Shown: positions 10,943-19,299 of the stretch, one piece after another
Layout of the letters: every line of letters starts with the position of its first letter
Position numbering within the stretch: the stretch's first letter is position 1
DNA from: Rhodospirillaceae bacterium
GTDB taxonomy: Bacteria > Pseudomonadota > Gammaproteobacteria > Steroidobacterales > Rariloculaceae
Assembly (NCBI GenBank): GCA_024640695.1
Contig: JAHEEM010000002.1
Coordinates: forward strand, 1-48,613
Length of the DNA: 48,613 nucleotides
Direction: 5' to 3'
Translations under genes and position numbers: made by a program
The notes under the pieces: generated by a model
Told to the model about the DNA's origin: nothing
Seen by the model: the letters and a program-made list of their open reading frames with translations, nothing else
Databases searched by the model: none

Positions 10943-11797
10943 TCAATCCGTGCCGCGTTCAGCACGAGGGATCTCAATTTCCAGAGTGCGCCGCCGCTGC
11001 TCGCGCATAATCGTCAACTCCAATTGCTCGCCAGGTTCGAAGCTGCCGAGAATTCTGAGGGCGTGCCTTACTCCCATGGGCGCCCGCCCGCCAATTTCCA
11101 GAATTACGTCACCGTCCTGAAGCTCGAGGCTAGCGTCTCGTGAGGCACGCACGACTAGCACGCCCTGCTCGACGCCGAAATAAGCGCCTAGTCCGGGGCT
11201 TAGCTCAACGAGCTCCATGTCCGCCCAACGCCGCATCGGACGCGCGAAATTCGATGGCGGCATGCCCGGACCGACGCCGCGGCCGCCAGGCGGCATCGCC
11301 AAGCCGAAAGCCTGACCCCGCGACGCCTGTGCTTCGACCTCGAAGTCACGTTCGTCGCCATCGCGCAAGATCCGCAGCACGACGGTATTCCCCGGGTCGA
11401 CGTTATCCATCTGCGCAACCAAGACATCGGCAGGGGACCGGCCTTGACCGCTATCTAATGCGGCACCGTCCATCGCGATGATGATATCGCCGGTCTCGAC
11501 GCCCGCCTCGTCAGCACCACCACCGGGGGTGACGCCAACTACACGCACACCGTTCTCGTCGTCCTCGATACCCACGCCAAGCACGGCACGAGGACTTGCC
11601 GTCATGTGATGCCCACGCACAGGGCCCTGTGCCGGCTGCATGCTGCCGACCGAGAGCTCGGCGATCCTGCGCGCTGCCGCTTCGAGCTGCTGCCGAGCTT
11701 GCGCGAAGTCGGCATCTCTGTCGTAGTCCTGAGCGGACGCAAATCCGGCGCACAGCGACAGCGTCAAGATACCAACGGCAATGAATTTGTTGCTCAC
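10943..11797 (-). CDS. Exported protein with two PDZ domains
   Basis: A 284-residue protein with a clear signal peptide (KFIAVGILTLSLCAGFASA, cleavage about residue 22). Two PDZ-like modules follow: about 70-155 (VLGVGIEDDENGVRVVGVTPG, then GDIIIAMDG) and about 205-275 (GLGAYFGVEQGVLVV, then LQDGDVILEIGG). A Gly/Pro-rich linker separates them. There is no protease domain, so it is a PDZ-only adaptor or sensor, not a DegS/DegP. The start is a GTG at 11797 with a GGAG eight bases upstream. It lies 50 bases after the anti-sigma gene; a role in sensing or relaying envelope stress to that pair is inference. Confidence 0.75.
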   Translation of the reverse strand: MSNKFIAVGILTLSLCAGFASAQDYDRDADFAQARQQLEAAARRIAELSVGSMQPAQGPVRGHHMTASPRAVLGVGIEDDENGVRVVGVTPGGGADEAGVETGDIIIAMDGAALDSGQGRSPADVLVAQMDNVDPGNTVVLRILRDGDERDFEVEAQASRGQAFGLAMPPGGRGVGPGMPPSNFARPMRRWADMELVELSPGLGAYFGVEQGVLVVRASRDASLELQDGDVILEIGGRAPMGVRHALRILGSFEPGEQLELTIMREQRRRTLEIEIPRAERGTD

Positions 11798-11847
11798 GTG
11801 CTGATCTCCATACGAACCTTAATCACTCGTTCATGCATAAGATGCGG

Positions 11848-12513
11848 CTAGAAGGTAGAACGTCGCGCGTCAGCGTAATGAACCTGCACGAGTGCGTTCA
11901 GGAGCTCCACGCGTTGGCGATAAAGCGCCTGCGCCTCCTGCGAGCTCAGGCCGAGGGAACGCGCCAACGTCAGCCGATCGTCGATCCAGGCGATGCGATC
12001 CTCTAGCTCTGCTATCGTCGCGGCCGTGCCGACCCTTACGACTCGCGGCCGATTGCTGAGGCCGTCCAGCGCGCGCTCAAGCCGCGCGGATTCTGCAACG
12101 AGCGAGGCATAAGCGGGGGTGCCAAGCAGCGGCCCTCGCCCAGCGGGCTGGTCGGCGACGATCGTCGCCGGCGCGGCAGTATCCGGCAACGGCGCCTCCG
12201 GCACCCGCCCAACAATCCACACAGCAGCAACAGCGACACTAGCCGCAATGGCAGCGCGCAGCGGCCAATGCTGGGACGCGGGACGAGAGACCGGCGGTTG
12301 CTCATCCCGCTGCCGCATAAGCCGACCCTCAATCTGCGGCCAGACCCCCGGCGGCGGATTGAGTCTCGGCAGGGCCCGCAGAGCGCGCCGGGTCGCGGCC
12401 AGCTTTTCGAGCTCCGCGCCGAGCCGAGGGTCTGCGTCCACGGCGGCTCGAACCGAGGCGTCGACTGGCTCGCCGTCACGAATTCGCAGGAGGTCTACAG
12501 TACTGGGGCGCAT
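11848..12513 (-). CDS. Probable membrane-anchored anti-sigma factor
   Basis: A 221-residue protein with an N-terminal soluble part of about 84 residues, one predicted TM helix (about 85-103, LRAAIAASVAVAAVWIVGRV) and a periplasmic C-terminal part rich in helices. The N-terminal region (VRAAVDADPRLGAELEKLAA) resembles the short helices of anti-sigma domains, but the HxxxCxxC zinc motif is absent; the protein has no cysteine at all. It overlaps the ECF sigma gene by 19 bases, the typical sigma/anti-sigma coupling. The function is inferred from context and topology, not from a recognised domain. Confidence 0.6.
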   Translation of the reverse strand: MRPSTVDLLRIRDGEPVDASVRAAVDADPRLGAELEKLAATRRALRALPRLNPPPGVWPQIEGRLMRQRDEQPPVSRPASQHWPLRAAIAASVAVAAVWIVGRVPEAPLPDTAAPATIVADQPAGRGPLLGTPAYASLVAESARLERALDGLSNRPRVVRVGTAATIAELEDRIAWIDDRLTLARSLGLSSQEAQALYRQRVELLNALVQVHYADARRSTF

Positions 12514-13070
12514 AGCTCCACTCCATCTTCGGCCGCATGCTGGGCCAATACCTCGCGCAGGCGCTCGTGTGCGCGCGCGAGCTGTGATTTCGAAAAACTC
12601 GCTGTCTTACCCATGCTCTCGGCAATCTCCCGATGCGTATAGCCTTCGACGTCGTGCAACCAGACAACCGCGCGTGCCGTTGGCGTCAGCATCGCCAGCG
12701 CGGTTTCGAGCGCTACGCGTTGCTCGAGCTGCTCGGCGCCGTCATCGATGCTCGCCAGCTCCGGCGGCTCCAGGCCGCTGCGGCGGGAGACCCAGCTCGA
12801 TCGCAAGTGCATCAGGCACTTGTTGACTGCGATCCGTCGAACCCAGAAACCAAAGCCCGCGTCACCGCGAAAACTATCGATCTTGCCGAGCACTTCCAGA
12901 AAGGTCTCCTGCAGAACATCCTCGGCCAAGGCTTGCGACACGAGCATCCGCCGCCCCAACGTATAGACGAGCGGCGCGAACAGCTCATAGAGACGCGCAT
13001 GGGCTGAAGGATCGCCTGCCCGCGCGGCTGCGATCACCGCGGAATCCGCCTCTGGTATGTGCGTTGCCAT
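12495..13070 (-). CDS. ECF-family RNA polymerase sigma factor
   Basis: A 191-residue sigma factor containing only regions 2 and 4. Region 2 runs about 26-90 (LYELFAPLVYTLGRR, then AEDVLQETFLEVLGKI for core binding and GFWVRRIAVNKCL for -10 contact). Region 4 runs about 122-178 with the helix-turn-helix GYTHREIAESMGKTASFSKSQ. It is followed by the overlapping putative anti-sigma gene and an exported PDZ protein. A candidate autoregulatory promoter lies just upstream and would leave an extremely short 5' leader. The ECF subgroup was not assigned. Confidence 0.9.
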   Translation of the reverse strand: MATHIPEADSAVIAAARAGDPSAHARLYELFAPLVYTLGRRMLVSQALAEDVLQETFLEVLGKIDSFRGDAGFGFWVRRIAVNKCLMHLRSSWVSRRSGLEPPELASIDDGAEQLEQRVALETALAMLTPTARAVVWLHDVEGYTHREIAESMGKTASFSKSQLARAHERLREVLAQHAAEDGVELCAPVL

Positions 13071-13080
13071 GTTTCAATAG

Positions 13081-13108
13081 ATTAGATGCCTGAACCGGCG
13101 AAAAGGTT
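13081..13108 (-). promoter_or_regulatory. Candidate ECF-type promoter of the sigma operon
   Basis: On the minus strand AACCTT (13108-13103) is followed after 16 bases by TCTAAT (13086-13081). An AAC-containing -35 with a CTAA-type -10 is typical of ECF promoters, which are commonly autoregulated. The -10 ends only ten bases before the sigma ATG, so the mRNA leader would be a few bases. No Shine-Dalgarno sequence is seen upstream of that ATG, which fits a near-leaderless message. Confidence 0.5.
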
Positions 13109-13267
13109 GCAGTGAGGATTCGCCTGGATGCGTCGGAAACGGGGCAGCTCGGTCTGGAGCCGCCCTGTCGGCCGCAGAGCCGGCCAGCGAATGGCCGGAA
13201 TCGCGGGGCTCGCGGCCCGGCCACAATTTCCCGGACTGGCGGTCTGTGTCAAACTTAGCGACCTAAA

Positions 13268-13354
13268 GCCGGGATGGCGGAATTGGTAGACGCGCCGGAC
13301 TCAAAATCCGGTTCTGGCAACAGAGTGTGGGTTCAAGTCCCTCTCCCGGCACCA
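13268..13354 (+). tRNA. tRNA-Leu (anticodon CAA)
   Basis: An 87-base class II tRNA. The acceptor stem GCCGGGA pairs with TCCCGGC. The D-arm contains GGCGGAATTGGTAGACGC, the anticodon stem CCGGA/TCCGG encloses the loop CTCAAAA (anticodon CAA, reading UUG), and a long variable arm is followed by the T-loop GTTCAAGTC. The discriminator A and CCA end are encoded. The D-arm and long variable arm are those of tRNA-Leu. Confidence 0.97.
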
Positions 13355-13398
13355 CCCCTCCTCACCGAGCACGAGCGGCTCGTGAGAGAAGCAGGACC

Positions 13399-13439
13399 AA
13401 AAAAGGCAACGGCCCGGCCGGCGACGCCGGTCGAGCCGT
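13399..13439 (-). terminator. Probable terminator after the DUF6152 gene
   Basis: On the minus strand the outer stem ACGGC/GCCGT and inner stem CCGGC/GCCGG (separated by a small internal loop) form a GC-rich hairpin, followed after four bases by six T residues. It lies 32 bases past the stop at 13471 and faces the tRNA-Leu gene, so it would also stop transcription from running antisense into the tRNA. Confidence 0.6.
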
Positions 13440-13470
13440 CAAGTCAGCTATACGCGGCGTCTGTGCGCGA

Positions 13471-13926
13471 TCAGTTGCAGGCCGGCCCCGAGGGCGGCTC
13501 CTCCGGCAACGAGCTCGAGTGATAAATCTCCTCGCAGGTCTCGGTTCTGAGGATTCGGGCCCGCTCACTGAGATTGATGTAAGGCTGCCCGCTTTTGAGC
13601 GGCCGTCCGGTGATCGTGATCTGATCGCCGGCCTTGAGCGTGTTGCGGTTCCAGCCGAAATTGCGCGCGAGCTGTGCGGGGGAGCCGAACTCCGCCTGCC
13701 AGCGGACGGGACTGCCGCTCTCGTCGGCAATGTCGAGGATGATGCTGGAATGGGGATTGATCAGCTGCAGCGCAACGACCGTTCCGGTCAGCGTGACGGT
13801 GGTTTCCTCGAACCGACCTGCGTCGCCGTGATGCGCCAGGACAACGCCCGCCGTCGCGGCAAAGCCGCCTGCTAACAGAACCTGCATCAGTCGTCCGACG
13901 CGCCTTACGGGGATCTTCGCACTCAT
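13471..13926 (-). CDS. Exported DUF6152-family protein
   Basis: A 151-residue protein. After a basic N-terminus, a hydrophobic segment (VLLAGGFAATAGVVLA) acts as signal peptide, with mature sequence starting at HHGDAGRF. The body is a small OB-like beta domain: VTLTGTVVALQLINPHSSIILDI, then NTLKAGDQITITGRPL and GQPYINLSER. The mature HH start and the INPH motif are the hallmarks of DUF6152, a family of unknown function in environmental proteobacteria. A paralogue lies at 42891-43265. Cysteines near the C-terminus (TCEEIY and the PACN end) are extra. It is encoded alone, with a terminator after it. Confidence 0.75.
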   Translation of the reverse strand: MSAKIPVRRVGRLMQVLLAGGFAATAGVVLAHHGDAGRFEETTVTLTGTVVALQLINPHSSIILDIADESGSPVRWQAEFGSPAQLARNFGWNRNTLKAGDQITITGRPLKSGQPYINLSERARILRTETCEEIYHSSSLPEEPPSGPACN

Positions 13927-14084
13927 TTATCTTACCTCGCAGGGTATGACCAATTGGCGTCAGTTTCGCGCATTAGATATAGCCAGGCAAGCGTCAGTTC
14001 CCCTGGGCACTGCCAATTGAGATTCATTCCGCCGCTCCGGCACGGTAAAGTGGCACGACTAGCGCGAATTCCCGGCCAACCCGC

Positions 14085-14999
14085 ATGCCATTTCGAATCG
14101 AAAATATCCTCGAGTGCCGCAATCATCTTGGCGAAGGACCGGTCTGGGATGCGGAGTCCGGCCAGCTGTGGTGGCTCGACGGTACCGGGCGCCGGGTTGG
14201 AAATCCCTCGATCTGGCGATTGGATGCTCGGTCCAAAAAGGTCGATCACTGGAATCTCGATCACGACATCGGGGCATTGGCGGTGCGACGCGACGGCAGT
14301 CTGGTACTAGCACTCGACGACGGCTTCTACTTCTTCGACCCCGCCAAACAGGCGCTCGAACTGATCAGCCTTGTCGACGCAGACCAGCCTCGTACCCGCC
14401 TCAACGACGGCAAGGTCGACCGGCGCGGCCGCTTTGTCGCCGGCGGCATGGACGACAAAGAGGAGCTAGCGATCTGCGGGCTGTGGCGCCTCGACACGGA
14501 CCTCTCGGTCACGAAACTCGCCGCTGGCATCATTTGCTCCAACGGGCCGTGCTGGAGCCCGGACGACAAGACGTTCTACATCGCAGACACGTTCGTCGAC
14601 GAGTTCTGGGCCTATGATTACGACATCGAGTCGGGCCGCGTGACAAACCGCAGAGTGTTCGCGAATACCAAGGATGCCCCCGGCGTTCCCGATGGCTCGA
14701 CCGTCGATGCCGAGGGCTGCTTATGGAATGCCGAGCTCATCTCCGGCGATCTCGTGCGCTATGACCCGGATGGCAACGTCGAGCGGCGTATCGGCATGCC
14801 GGTGCGCAATATCACGTCGGTGATGTTTGGCGGCGAGAATCTCGATGAGATTTACGTCACGTCGATGGCGCGCGTCAAACATCCCGCTGTGCACGACAGA
14901 TTCCGCGTTGATGCAAAGCCGCAGTTCGGCGCGGGCTCTGTATTCCGGATTACGGGCCTGGGAATCCGCGGCATCCCCGAGCCGCGTTTCGGCGGTTAA
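14085..14999 (+). CDS. SMP-30/gluconolactonase/LRE-family hydrolase
   Basis: A 304-residue six-bladed beta-propeller lactonase-type enzyme. The family metal ligands are visible as Glu17 (HLGEGPVW), Asn153 (ICSNGPCWSPD) and Asp203 (VPDGSTVD), with the substrate-side RLNDGKVD segment near 105-112. Such enzymes open sugar or other lactones. No signal peptide is present, so it should be cytoplasmic. It ends three bases before the BKACE gene and the two almost surely form an operon. Substrate is unknown; a role in degrading a sugar acid or a carnitine-like compound cannot be separated. Confidence 0.85.
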   Translation: MPFRIENILECRNHLGEGPVWDAESGQLWWLDGTGRRVGNPSIWRLDARSKKVDHWNLDHDIGALAVRRDGSLVLALDDGFYFFDPAKQALELISLVDADQPRTRLNDGKVDRRGRFVAGGMDDKEELAICGLWRLDTDLSVTKLAAGIICSNGPCWSPDDKTFYIADTFVDEFWAYDYDIESGRVTNRRVFANTKDAPGVPDGSTVDAEGCLWNAELISGDLVRYDPDGNVERRIGMPVRNITSVMFGGENLDEIYVTSMARVKHPAVHDRFRVDAKPQFGAGSVFRITGLGIRGIPEPRFGG

Positions 15000-15002
15000 G
15001 AC

Positions 15003-15932
15003 ATGCCTAACAAAAAAGTCATCATCACGTGCGCACCGACGGGTGCCATTCACACGCCATCTATGTCGCCTTTCCTGCCGGTCACGCCCGCGGAGATCGC
15101 TGCCGCCGGAATCGCTGCGGCGCAAGCAGGCGCGGCAATCCTGCATCTGCACGCACGTGACCCTGAGGATGGACACCCGCGGCAGGATCCGAAGATCTTC
15201 AGGCAGTTCTTGCCGCAGATCAACGCAGCGACGGACGCAGTCATCAACATCACGACCGGCGGCAGCCCGCATATGACCGTCACGGAGCGGCTCCGGCCGG
15301 CGCTGGAGCTCAAACCGGAGCTTGCCTCGCTGAATATGGGCTCGATGAACTTCGGGCTGTTTCCGATGCTGCGCCGCTTCAAGGAGTTCCGCTACGACTG
15401 GGAGCGCGAGCATCTCGAGAAGAGCCGGGATCTCGTGTTTCGAAACACCTTCGCCGACATCGAGCTGATCTTGAGCTCCTGCCGGACCTTCGGAACACGC
15501 TTTGAATTTGAGTGCTATGACATCTCACATCTCTACAATCTCGCGCATTTTCTAGACCGCGGTCTGGTTGAGCCGCCGCTATTCGTGCAGAGCGTGTTCG
15601 GCATTCTCGGCGGAATCGGCAACCATCCCGAGGATCTCATGCACATGCGCCGCACGGCGGATCGTTTATTCGGCAAAGACTACCAGTGGTCGATTCTCGG
15701 TGCGGGCCGCCAGCAAATCCAGCTTGCAACGCTCGGCGCAACGATGGGCGCCAACGTCAGGGTCGGGCTCGAGGACTCGCTGTGGGCAGGCCCCGGCCAG
15801 CTTGCCGAATCCAGTGCCGAGCAGGTGCGCATGATTCGCAAGATACTCGAGGGCCTGTCACTCGAGCCGGCAACCCCCGACGAGGCCCGCAGCATGCTCG
15901 GCCTCAAAGGGCGCAACGAGGTCGCCTTCTGA
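15003..15932 (+). CDS. BKACE-family (DUF849) beta-keto acid cleavage enzyme
   Basis: A 309-residue TIM-barrel zinc enzyme that condenses a beta-keto acid with acetyl-CoA to give acetoacetate and a new acyl-CoA; the founding member is 3-keto-5-aminohexanoate cleavage enzyme. Zinc ligands are His48 and His50 (ILHLHARDP) and Glu257 (VGLEDSLW). The N-terminal VIITCAPTGAIHTP and the VFGILGGIGNHPED loop are typical. The product acetoacetate could feed the acetoacetyl-CoA synthetase at 27695. Specificity in this family is broad and is not assigned here. Confidence 0.9.
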   Translation: MPNKKVIITCAPTGAIHTPSMSPFLPVTPAEIAAAGIAAAQAGAAILHLHARDPEDGHPRQDPKIFRQFLPQINAATDAVINITTGGSPHMTVTERLRPALELKPELASLNMGSMNFGLFPMLRRFKEFRYDWEREHLEKSRDLVFRNTFADIELILSSCRTFGTRFEFECYDISHLYNLAHFLDRGLVEPPLFVQSVFGILGGIGNHPEDLMHMRRTADRLFGKDYQWSILGAGRQQIQLATLGATMGANVRVGLEDSLWAGPGQLAESSAEQVRMIRKILEGLSLEPATPDEARSMLGLKGRNEVAF

Positions 15933-15954
15933 TCGGGTCCGTGACGGCACCCTG

Positions 15955-16403
15955 CGGACGATCGGCCTGTTGGGACGAATGAGCTGGCTGTCGAGGATCC
16001 CCTGCTACCAAATCATCAACGAGACCGTGAACGCCGAGCTCGGTCGCTTAGACTCGGCAAGAATTCTGTCATGCCGCGTCAACTGCCAAGCGATCGAGAC
16101 GCTGCAGCAAACGCAGCGCTGGGATGAGACCGTCCGACTCCTCGCAGGAACACCAACCCAGCTCGAGCGCAGCGACGCTGCCTTCTGGTGCTCTGCACGA
16201 AGGCGATGCACCGCGTCGCGAAAACCATCGAGACTGCGAGGCTCGTTGCCTGCGGTGCACAGGGCATCAGTCTGGGTGCACCGAAGTCGGATTGCTGCTC
16301 GGCGCGAGCGACGTTGCGGTACCTCTGGTCGATGCGTGCCGCATGCGTCCCGAAGCGGCGGCGCGGCAGTGGCTGCCGGGCCGCCGTAACGGAAATCTCT
16401 ACT
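15955..16403 (+). pseudogene. Decayed aspartate/glutamate racemase-family gene
   Basis: Three reading frames read in series give a racemase. Frame one, from 15955, gives TIGLLGRMSW and then PCYQIINETVNAELGRLDSA, matching the IGLLGGMSWEST-PYY--IN start of the family. Near 16188 a second frame gives VLCTKAMHRVAKTIE, matching the catalytic VLCTNTMHKV segment. Near 16275 a third frame gives GCTEVGLLLGASDVAVPLVD, matching the second catalytic cysteine motif. About 100 residues between the two motifs are missing and the first GG is GR. At least two frameshifts plus an internal deletion mean no functional enzyme. It follows BKACE closely and may once have shared its pathway. Confidence 0.8.
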
Positions 16404-16451
16404 AACCGGCCAGCACGCAACCGCAACGCGCGGGCCAGTTGAAGTCGCGGT

Positions 16452-17393
16452 CTACGGATCCAGGGTCGCGAGATACGCGACGATATCGACCATGTCTTCG
16501 GTCGTCAGATTCGCGACTGTCGGCCTCATGAGCGCCGCCATCGTGCCGGCACGATCTCCGGTCTTGAAATCGTTGAGCTGACGGATGCTGTACACGGGCG
16601 ATCCGCCGGCAATGCCCGGCACATCCACGAGCCCCTTGAGATCGATGCCATGGCAAGCCATGCACGGCACGGTCTTGCCGGAGCCGCCCGTTGTGACGAG
16701 ATCCTTACCTCGCTCGATGCTGCCCACGGGCGCATACGCGATGAAGCCCGAGTTCGGATGCCGCGCCGTGGCGAGCTCGCGATTCTCGGGCACCTCGATG
16801 ATTCTGTAGCCAAGCGGCTCAGTGCCGCCATCGGGGTGCACAAACCGCATCCGCCCGGAACCGATATAGGTCCGCGGCACAGTATCGGCCTCGATCACCT
16901 CGACGACCCAATCGATAGGCTCGAGCGCAGCAAACCACTCAGCCGCAATTCGCACTTCCTCATCCGATATTCCCGACGCCAAGCGATTCATCCAAAAGCG
17001 ATCCTTGCGCGCGCCGCTCTTGAAATCAGCCATCTGATTGACGATGTAATTTGCCGAATAGCCAGCGAGCTGCGCCGACTCCGGATGGCCCATACCCGTA
17101 TAACCATGACATGCGGCGCACCCACGCACCTCGGGGCCGTTGCCGTGCGCGACCACCTCAGGCACAGGGCCAGTCTGGTCGGGGAACCAGTTCGGCGGAT
17201 TCCAATGGTCGTCAATCTGCGTCTGCGTAAAGCTCTGCGAACTGCCCGGAACCGTCCTCGGAGCGTCCGGATCCTCGCGATGGGCCGCCGGAATTTCCTC
17301 CGTAACTGACTGGTATGCCCAGTCTGGTCCTTGGCCATACGCAGTTAAGCTGACCAGGAGGCCGAGGAACGTTAATCGGGGAAGTGTTCTCAT
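16452..17393 (-). CDS. Exported diheme cytochrome c
   Basis: A 313-residue periplasmic protein with signal peptide (LPRLTFLGLLVSLTAYG) and two c-type heme sites, CAACH (Cys92, Cys95, His96) and CMACH (Cys244, Cys247, His248). Each domain has a later Met candidate for axial ligation, and each contains a YSxNYIVNQMADFKSG- or YSIRQLNDFKTG-like helix typical of the c553/c4-like family. The ATG at 17393 is chosen over an upstream GTG at 17426 because it starts directly at the basic n-region. No oxidase or dehydrogenase partner is next to it; the redox partner is unknown. Confidence 0.85.
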   Translation of the reverse strand: MRTLPRLTFLGLLVSLTAYGQGPDWAYQSVTEEIPAAHREDPDAPRTVPGSSQSFTQTQIDDHWNPPNWFPDQTGPVPEVVAHGNGPEVRGCAACHGYTGMGHPESAQLAGYSANYIVNQMADFKSGARKDRFWMNRLASGISDEEVRIAAEWFAALEPIDWVVEVIEADTVPRTYIGSGRMRFVHPDGGTEPLGYRIIEVPENRELATARHPNSGFIAYAPVGSIERGKDLVTTGGSGKTVPCMACHGIDLKGLVDVPGIAGGSPVYSIRQLNDFKTGDRAGTMAALMRPTVANLTTEDMVDIVAYLATLDP

Positions 17394-17518
17394 GAAGGAA
17401 TCCTCTAAACCATGCGCGAAGAGCACGGACGTTACCGCCCTATAGGCTGCGATTCAAGAACAACGTAGGGATGGGGATGCACGGCGCGTAATAGCCGAGC
17501 CTCTGCGGGACGCGCGTC

Positions 17519-18241
17519 TTAAGGCTCGATCGCCTCGAGCAAGCTCAGCAGCTCGTCCGGTGCGACATAGCCACCGAGCTGCTCACCATTCGCGGCGAAA
17601 ATCGAAGGCGTGCCTCGCACCCCGACAAGATTGCCAAGCTCGTAGTGACTTTCTATGGGGTTCGACTCGCAAGAGTCCTCCGGCACCTGCCCACCAAGCT
17701 TCGCCTCGGTTAGCGCGGTATTACGATCCTCGGTGCACCAGACCTTCTCGGCCTTGTACCAAGACTCGGTATCGGGCCCAGTCCGCGGATAAAACAGGTA
17801 ATGGACCTCGATACCCAAGGCATTGACCTTGGCGATCTCGCGGTGGAACTGGCGGCAGTAGCCGCAATCGATGTCCGTAAAGATCGTGACGGTGTGCTTG
17901 ACCGCATCCCCACCCGGGCTGAATACGATCATCGTTGCAGGATCAACTTGACTCAACATATCAACGCGCGCAGTCGAGCGGCGCCGCTCCGTCAAATTTG
18001 CATTCTCATCCAGGTCGTAAAGGTCGCCTTGCAGAATGTACCGGCCGTTCTTGCTCACGTAGGCCACAGACGAGCCGATGGCGACTTCGTACATGCCGGG
18101 CACGGCGGCCTCGAGAACGTTCTCTGCGTCGACGCCCGGGAACTCTGCCGCGAGCTCCTCGCGACTAAGATCCGAGCGATCCTGGGCCGAGGTAGCGACC
18201 CATACCAAGCTCATCGCAAAGATCATCCATCTGGGATTCAC
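17519..18241 (-). CDS. dsbC: Thiol:disulfide interchange protein DsbC
   Basis: A 240-residue periplasmic disulfide isomerase. Signal peptide about residues 1-19, N-terminal dimerisation domain, then a thioredoxin fold with active site CGYC (Cys126, Cys129) and the cis-Pro loop GVRGTPSIF. A second cysteine pair (VWCTED and EDSCESN) matches the structural disulfide of E. coli DsbC. The start is a GTG at 18241 with a strong AAGGAG seven bases upstream. It follows xerD on the same strand, the conserved xerD-dsbC order. Confidence 0.92.
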   Translation of the reverse strand: MNPRWMIFAMSLVWVATSAQDRSDLSREELAAEFPGVDAENVLEAAVPGMYEVAIGSSVAYVSKNGRYILQGDLYDLDENANLTERRRSTARVDMLSQVDPATMIVFSPGGDAVKHTVTIFTDIDCGYCRQFHREIAKVNALGIEVHYLFYPRTGPDTESWYKAEKVWCTEDRNTALTEAKLGGQVPEDSCESNPIESHYELGNLVGVRGTPSIFAANGEQLGGYVAPDELLSLLEAIEP

Positions 18242-18351
18242 GGGATTCTCCTTCTGGCGCCGCCTAATGCGTTCACAGTCTAGTCAGACCGGCCAGAGGC
18301 AATACTAGTTCAGTGTCTGGGGCAGGATTCTAGCAGATTTCGGCCCCGCGA

Positions 18352-19299
18352 CTAGCCGCGCGGGTGGTGCTGCGCGTGGAGTTCCTTCATGCGCTCGCGG
18401 GCCACATGGGTATAGATCTGGGTCGTCGACACGTCGCTGTGGCCGAGCAGTAGCTGGACCACGCGCAGGTCCGCACCATTGTTAAGGAGATGGGTGGCAA
18501 AAGCGTGTCTGACCGTGTGCGGAGAGAGCTTCTTGTGCACGCCGGCTTTCTTCGCGTAGCGCTTGATGATGTGCCAGAAGGCCTGGCGCGTCATTCGGTC
18601 CCCGCGCCGCGTCGGGAACAGGTATTCACTTTGGCGCTCGAGCAGAATCTCCATGCGCGGCCCGTCGATGAAATCTCTGAGCCAATCCTGAGCCTCATCG
18701 CCAAGCGGTATCAGACGTTCCCGATCCCCTTTGCCGATGATCCGCAGCACGCCCTGGTTCAGGTTTAGTTGGCTCATCTTCAGGTTGATGAGCTCGGAGA
18801 CGCGCACGCCGGTCGCATACAGCAGCTCCAGCATCGCTCGATCGCGGTGTCCGAGAGGCTCGGAGACGGTCGGCGCGCTGAGCAGTGAATCCACCTCTTC
18901 CTCCGTCAAGGACTGCGGCAGCGAGCGGCCGATCTTCGGCATCGCGATCTGCGCGGTCGGATCCTCAGAGATCACGCCCTCGCGCAGCATGTATCGGAAA
19001 AATCGCCGAAAACTGGAAAGTTGCCGGGCCGTGGACCGGGGCTTGGCACCGCCCTCGACACGCCAGGAGACATAGTCGAGGATGTCGGACTTAGCGGCGG
19101 AGACGAGCTCCTGTCCCTGATCCGAGAGCCGCTGATTCAAGGCAAGTAGATCTGCCCGATACGCGCCCAGCGTGTTCTCGGATAGTCCGCGTTCCATCCA
19201 GATCGCATCGAGAAATCGATCGATCACTTCCTTCGGTCCCTTGACACGCTCGGTGCCAGACCGCAGGTTCGCGCTTGAATGCAAAAAATTATGTGCCAT
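18352..19299 (-). CDS. xerD: Site-specific tyrosine recombinase XerD
   Basis: A 315-residue recombinase that acts with XerC at dif to resolve chromosome dimers. The catalytic set is complete: Arg166 (ATGVRVSEL), Lys190 (GKGDRER), His261 and Arg264 (SPHTVRHAFATH), His287 (LLGHSDVSTTQ) and the nucleophile Tyr296 (QIYTHV). The N-terminal SAM-like DNA-binding domain starts around IDRFLDAIWMERGLS; the first 20 residues look like an extension and a later start is possible. The dsbC neighbour supports XerD over XerC or an integron/phage integrase. Confidence 0.95.
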   Translation of the reverse strand: MAHNFLHSSANLRSGTERVKGPKEVIDRFLDAIWMERGLSENTLGAYRADLLALNQRLSDQGQELVSAAKSDILDYVSWRVEGGAKPRSTARQLSSFRRFFRYMLREGVISEDPTAQIAMPKIGRSLPQSLTEEEVDSLLSAPTVSEPLGHRDRAMLELLYATGVRVSELINLKMSQLNLNQGVLRIIGKGDRERLIPLGDEAQDWLRDFIDGPRMEILLERQSEYLFPTRRGDRMTRQAFWHIIKRYAKKAGVHKKLSPHTVRHAFATHLLNNGADLRVVQLLLGHSDVSTTQIYTHVARERMKELHAQHHPRG

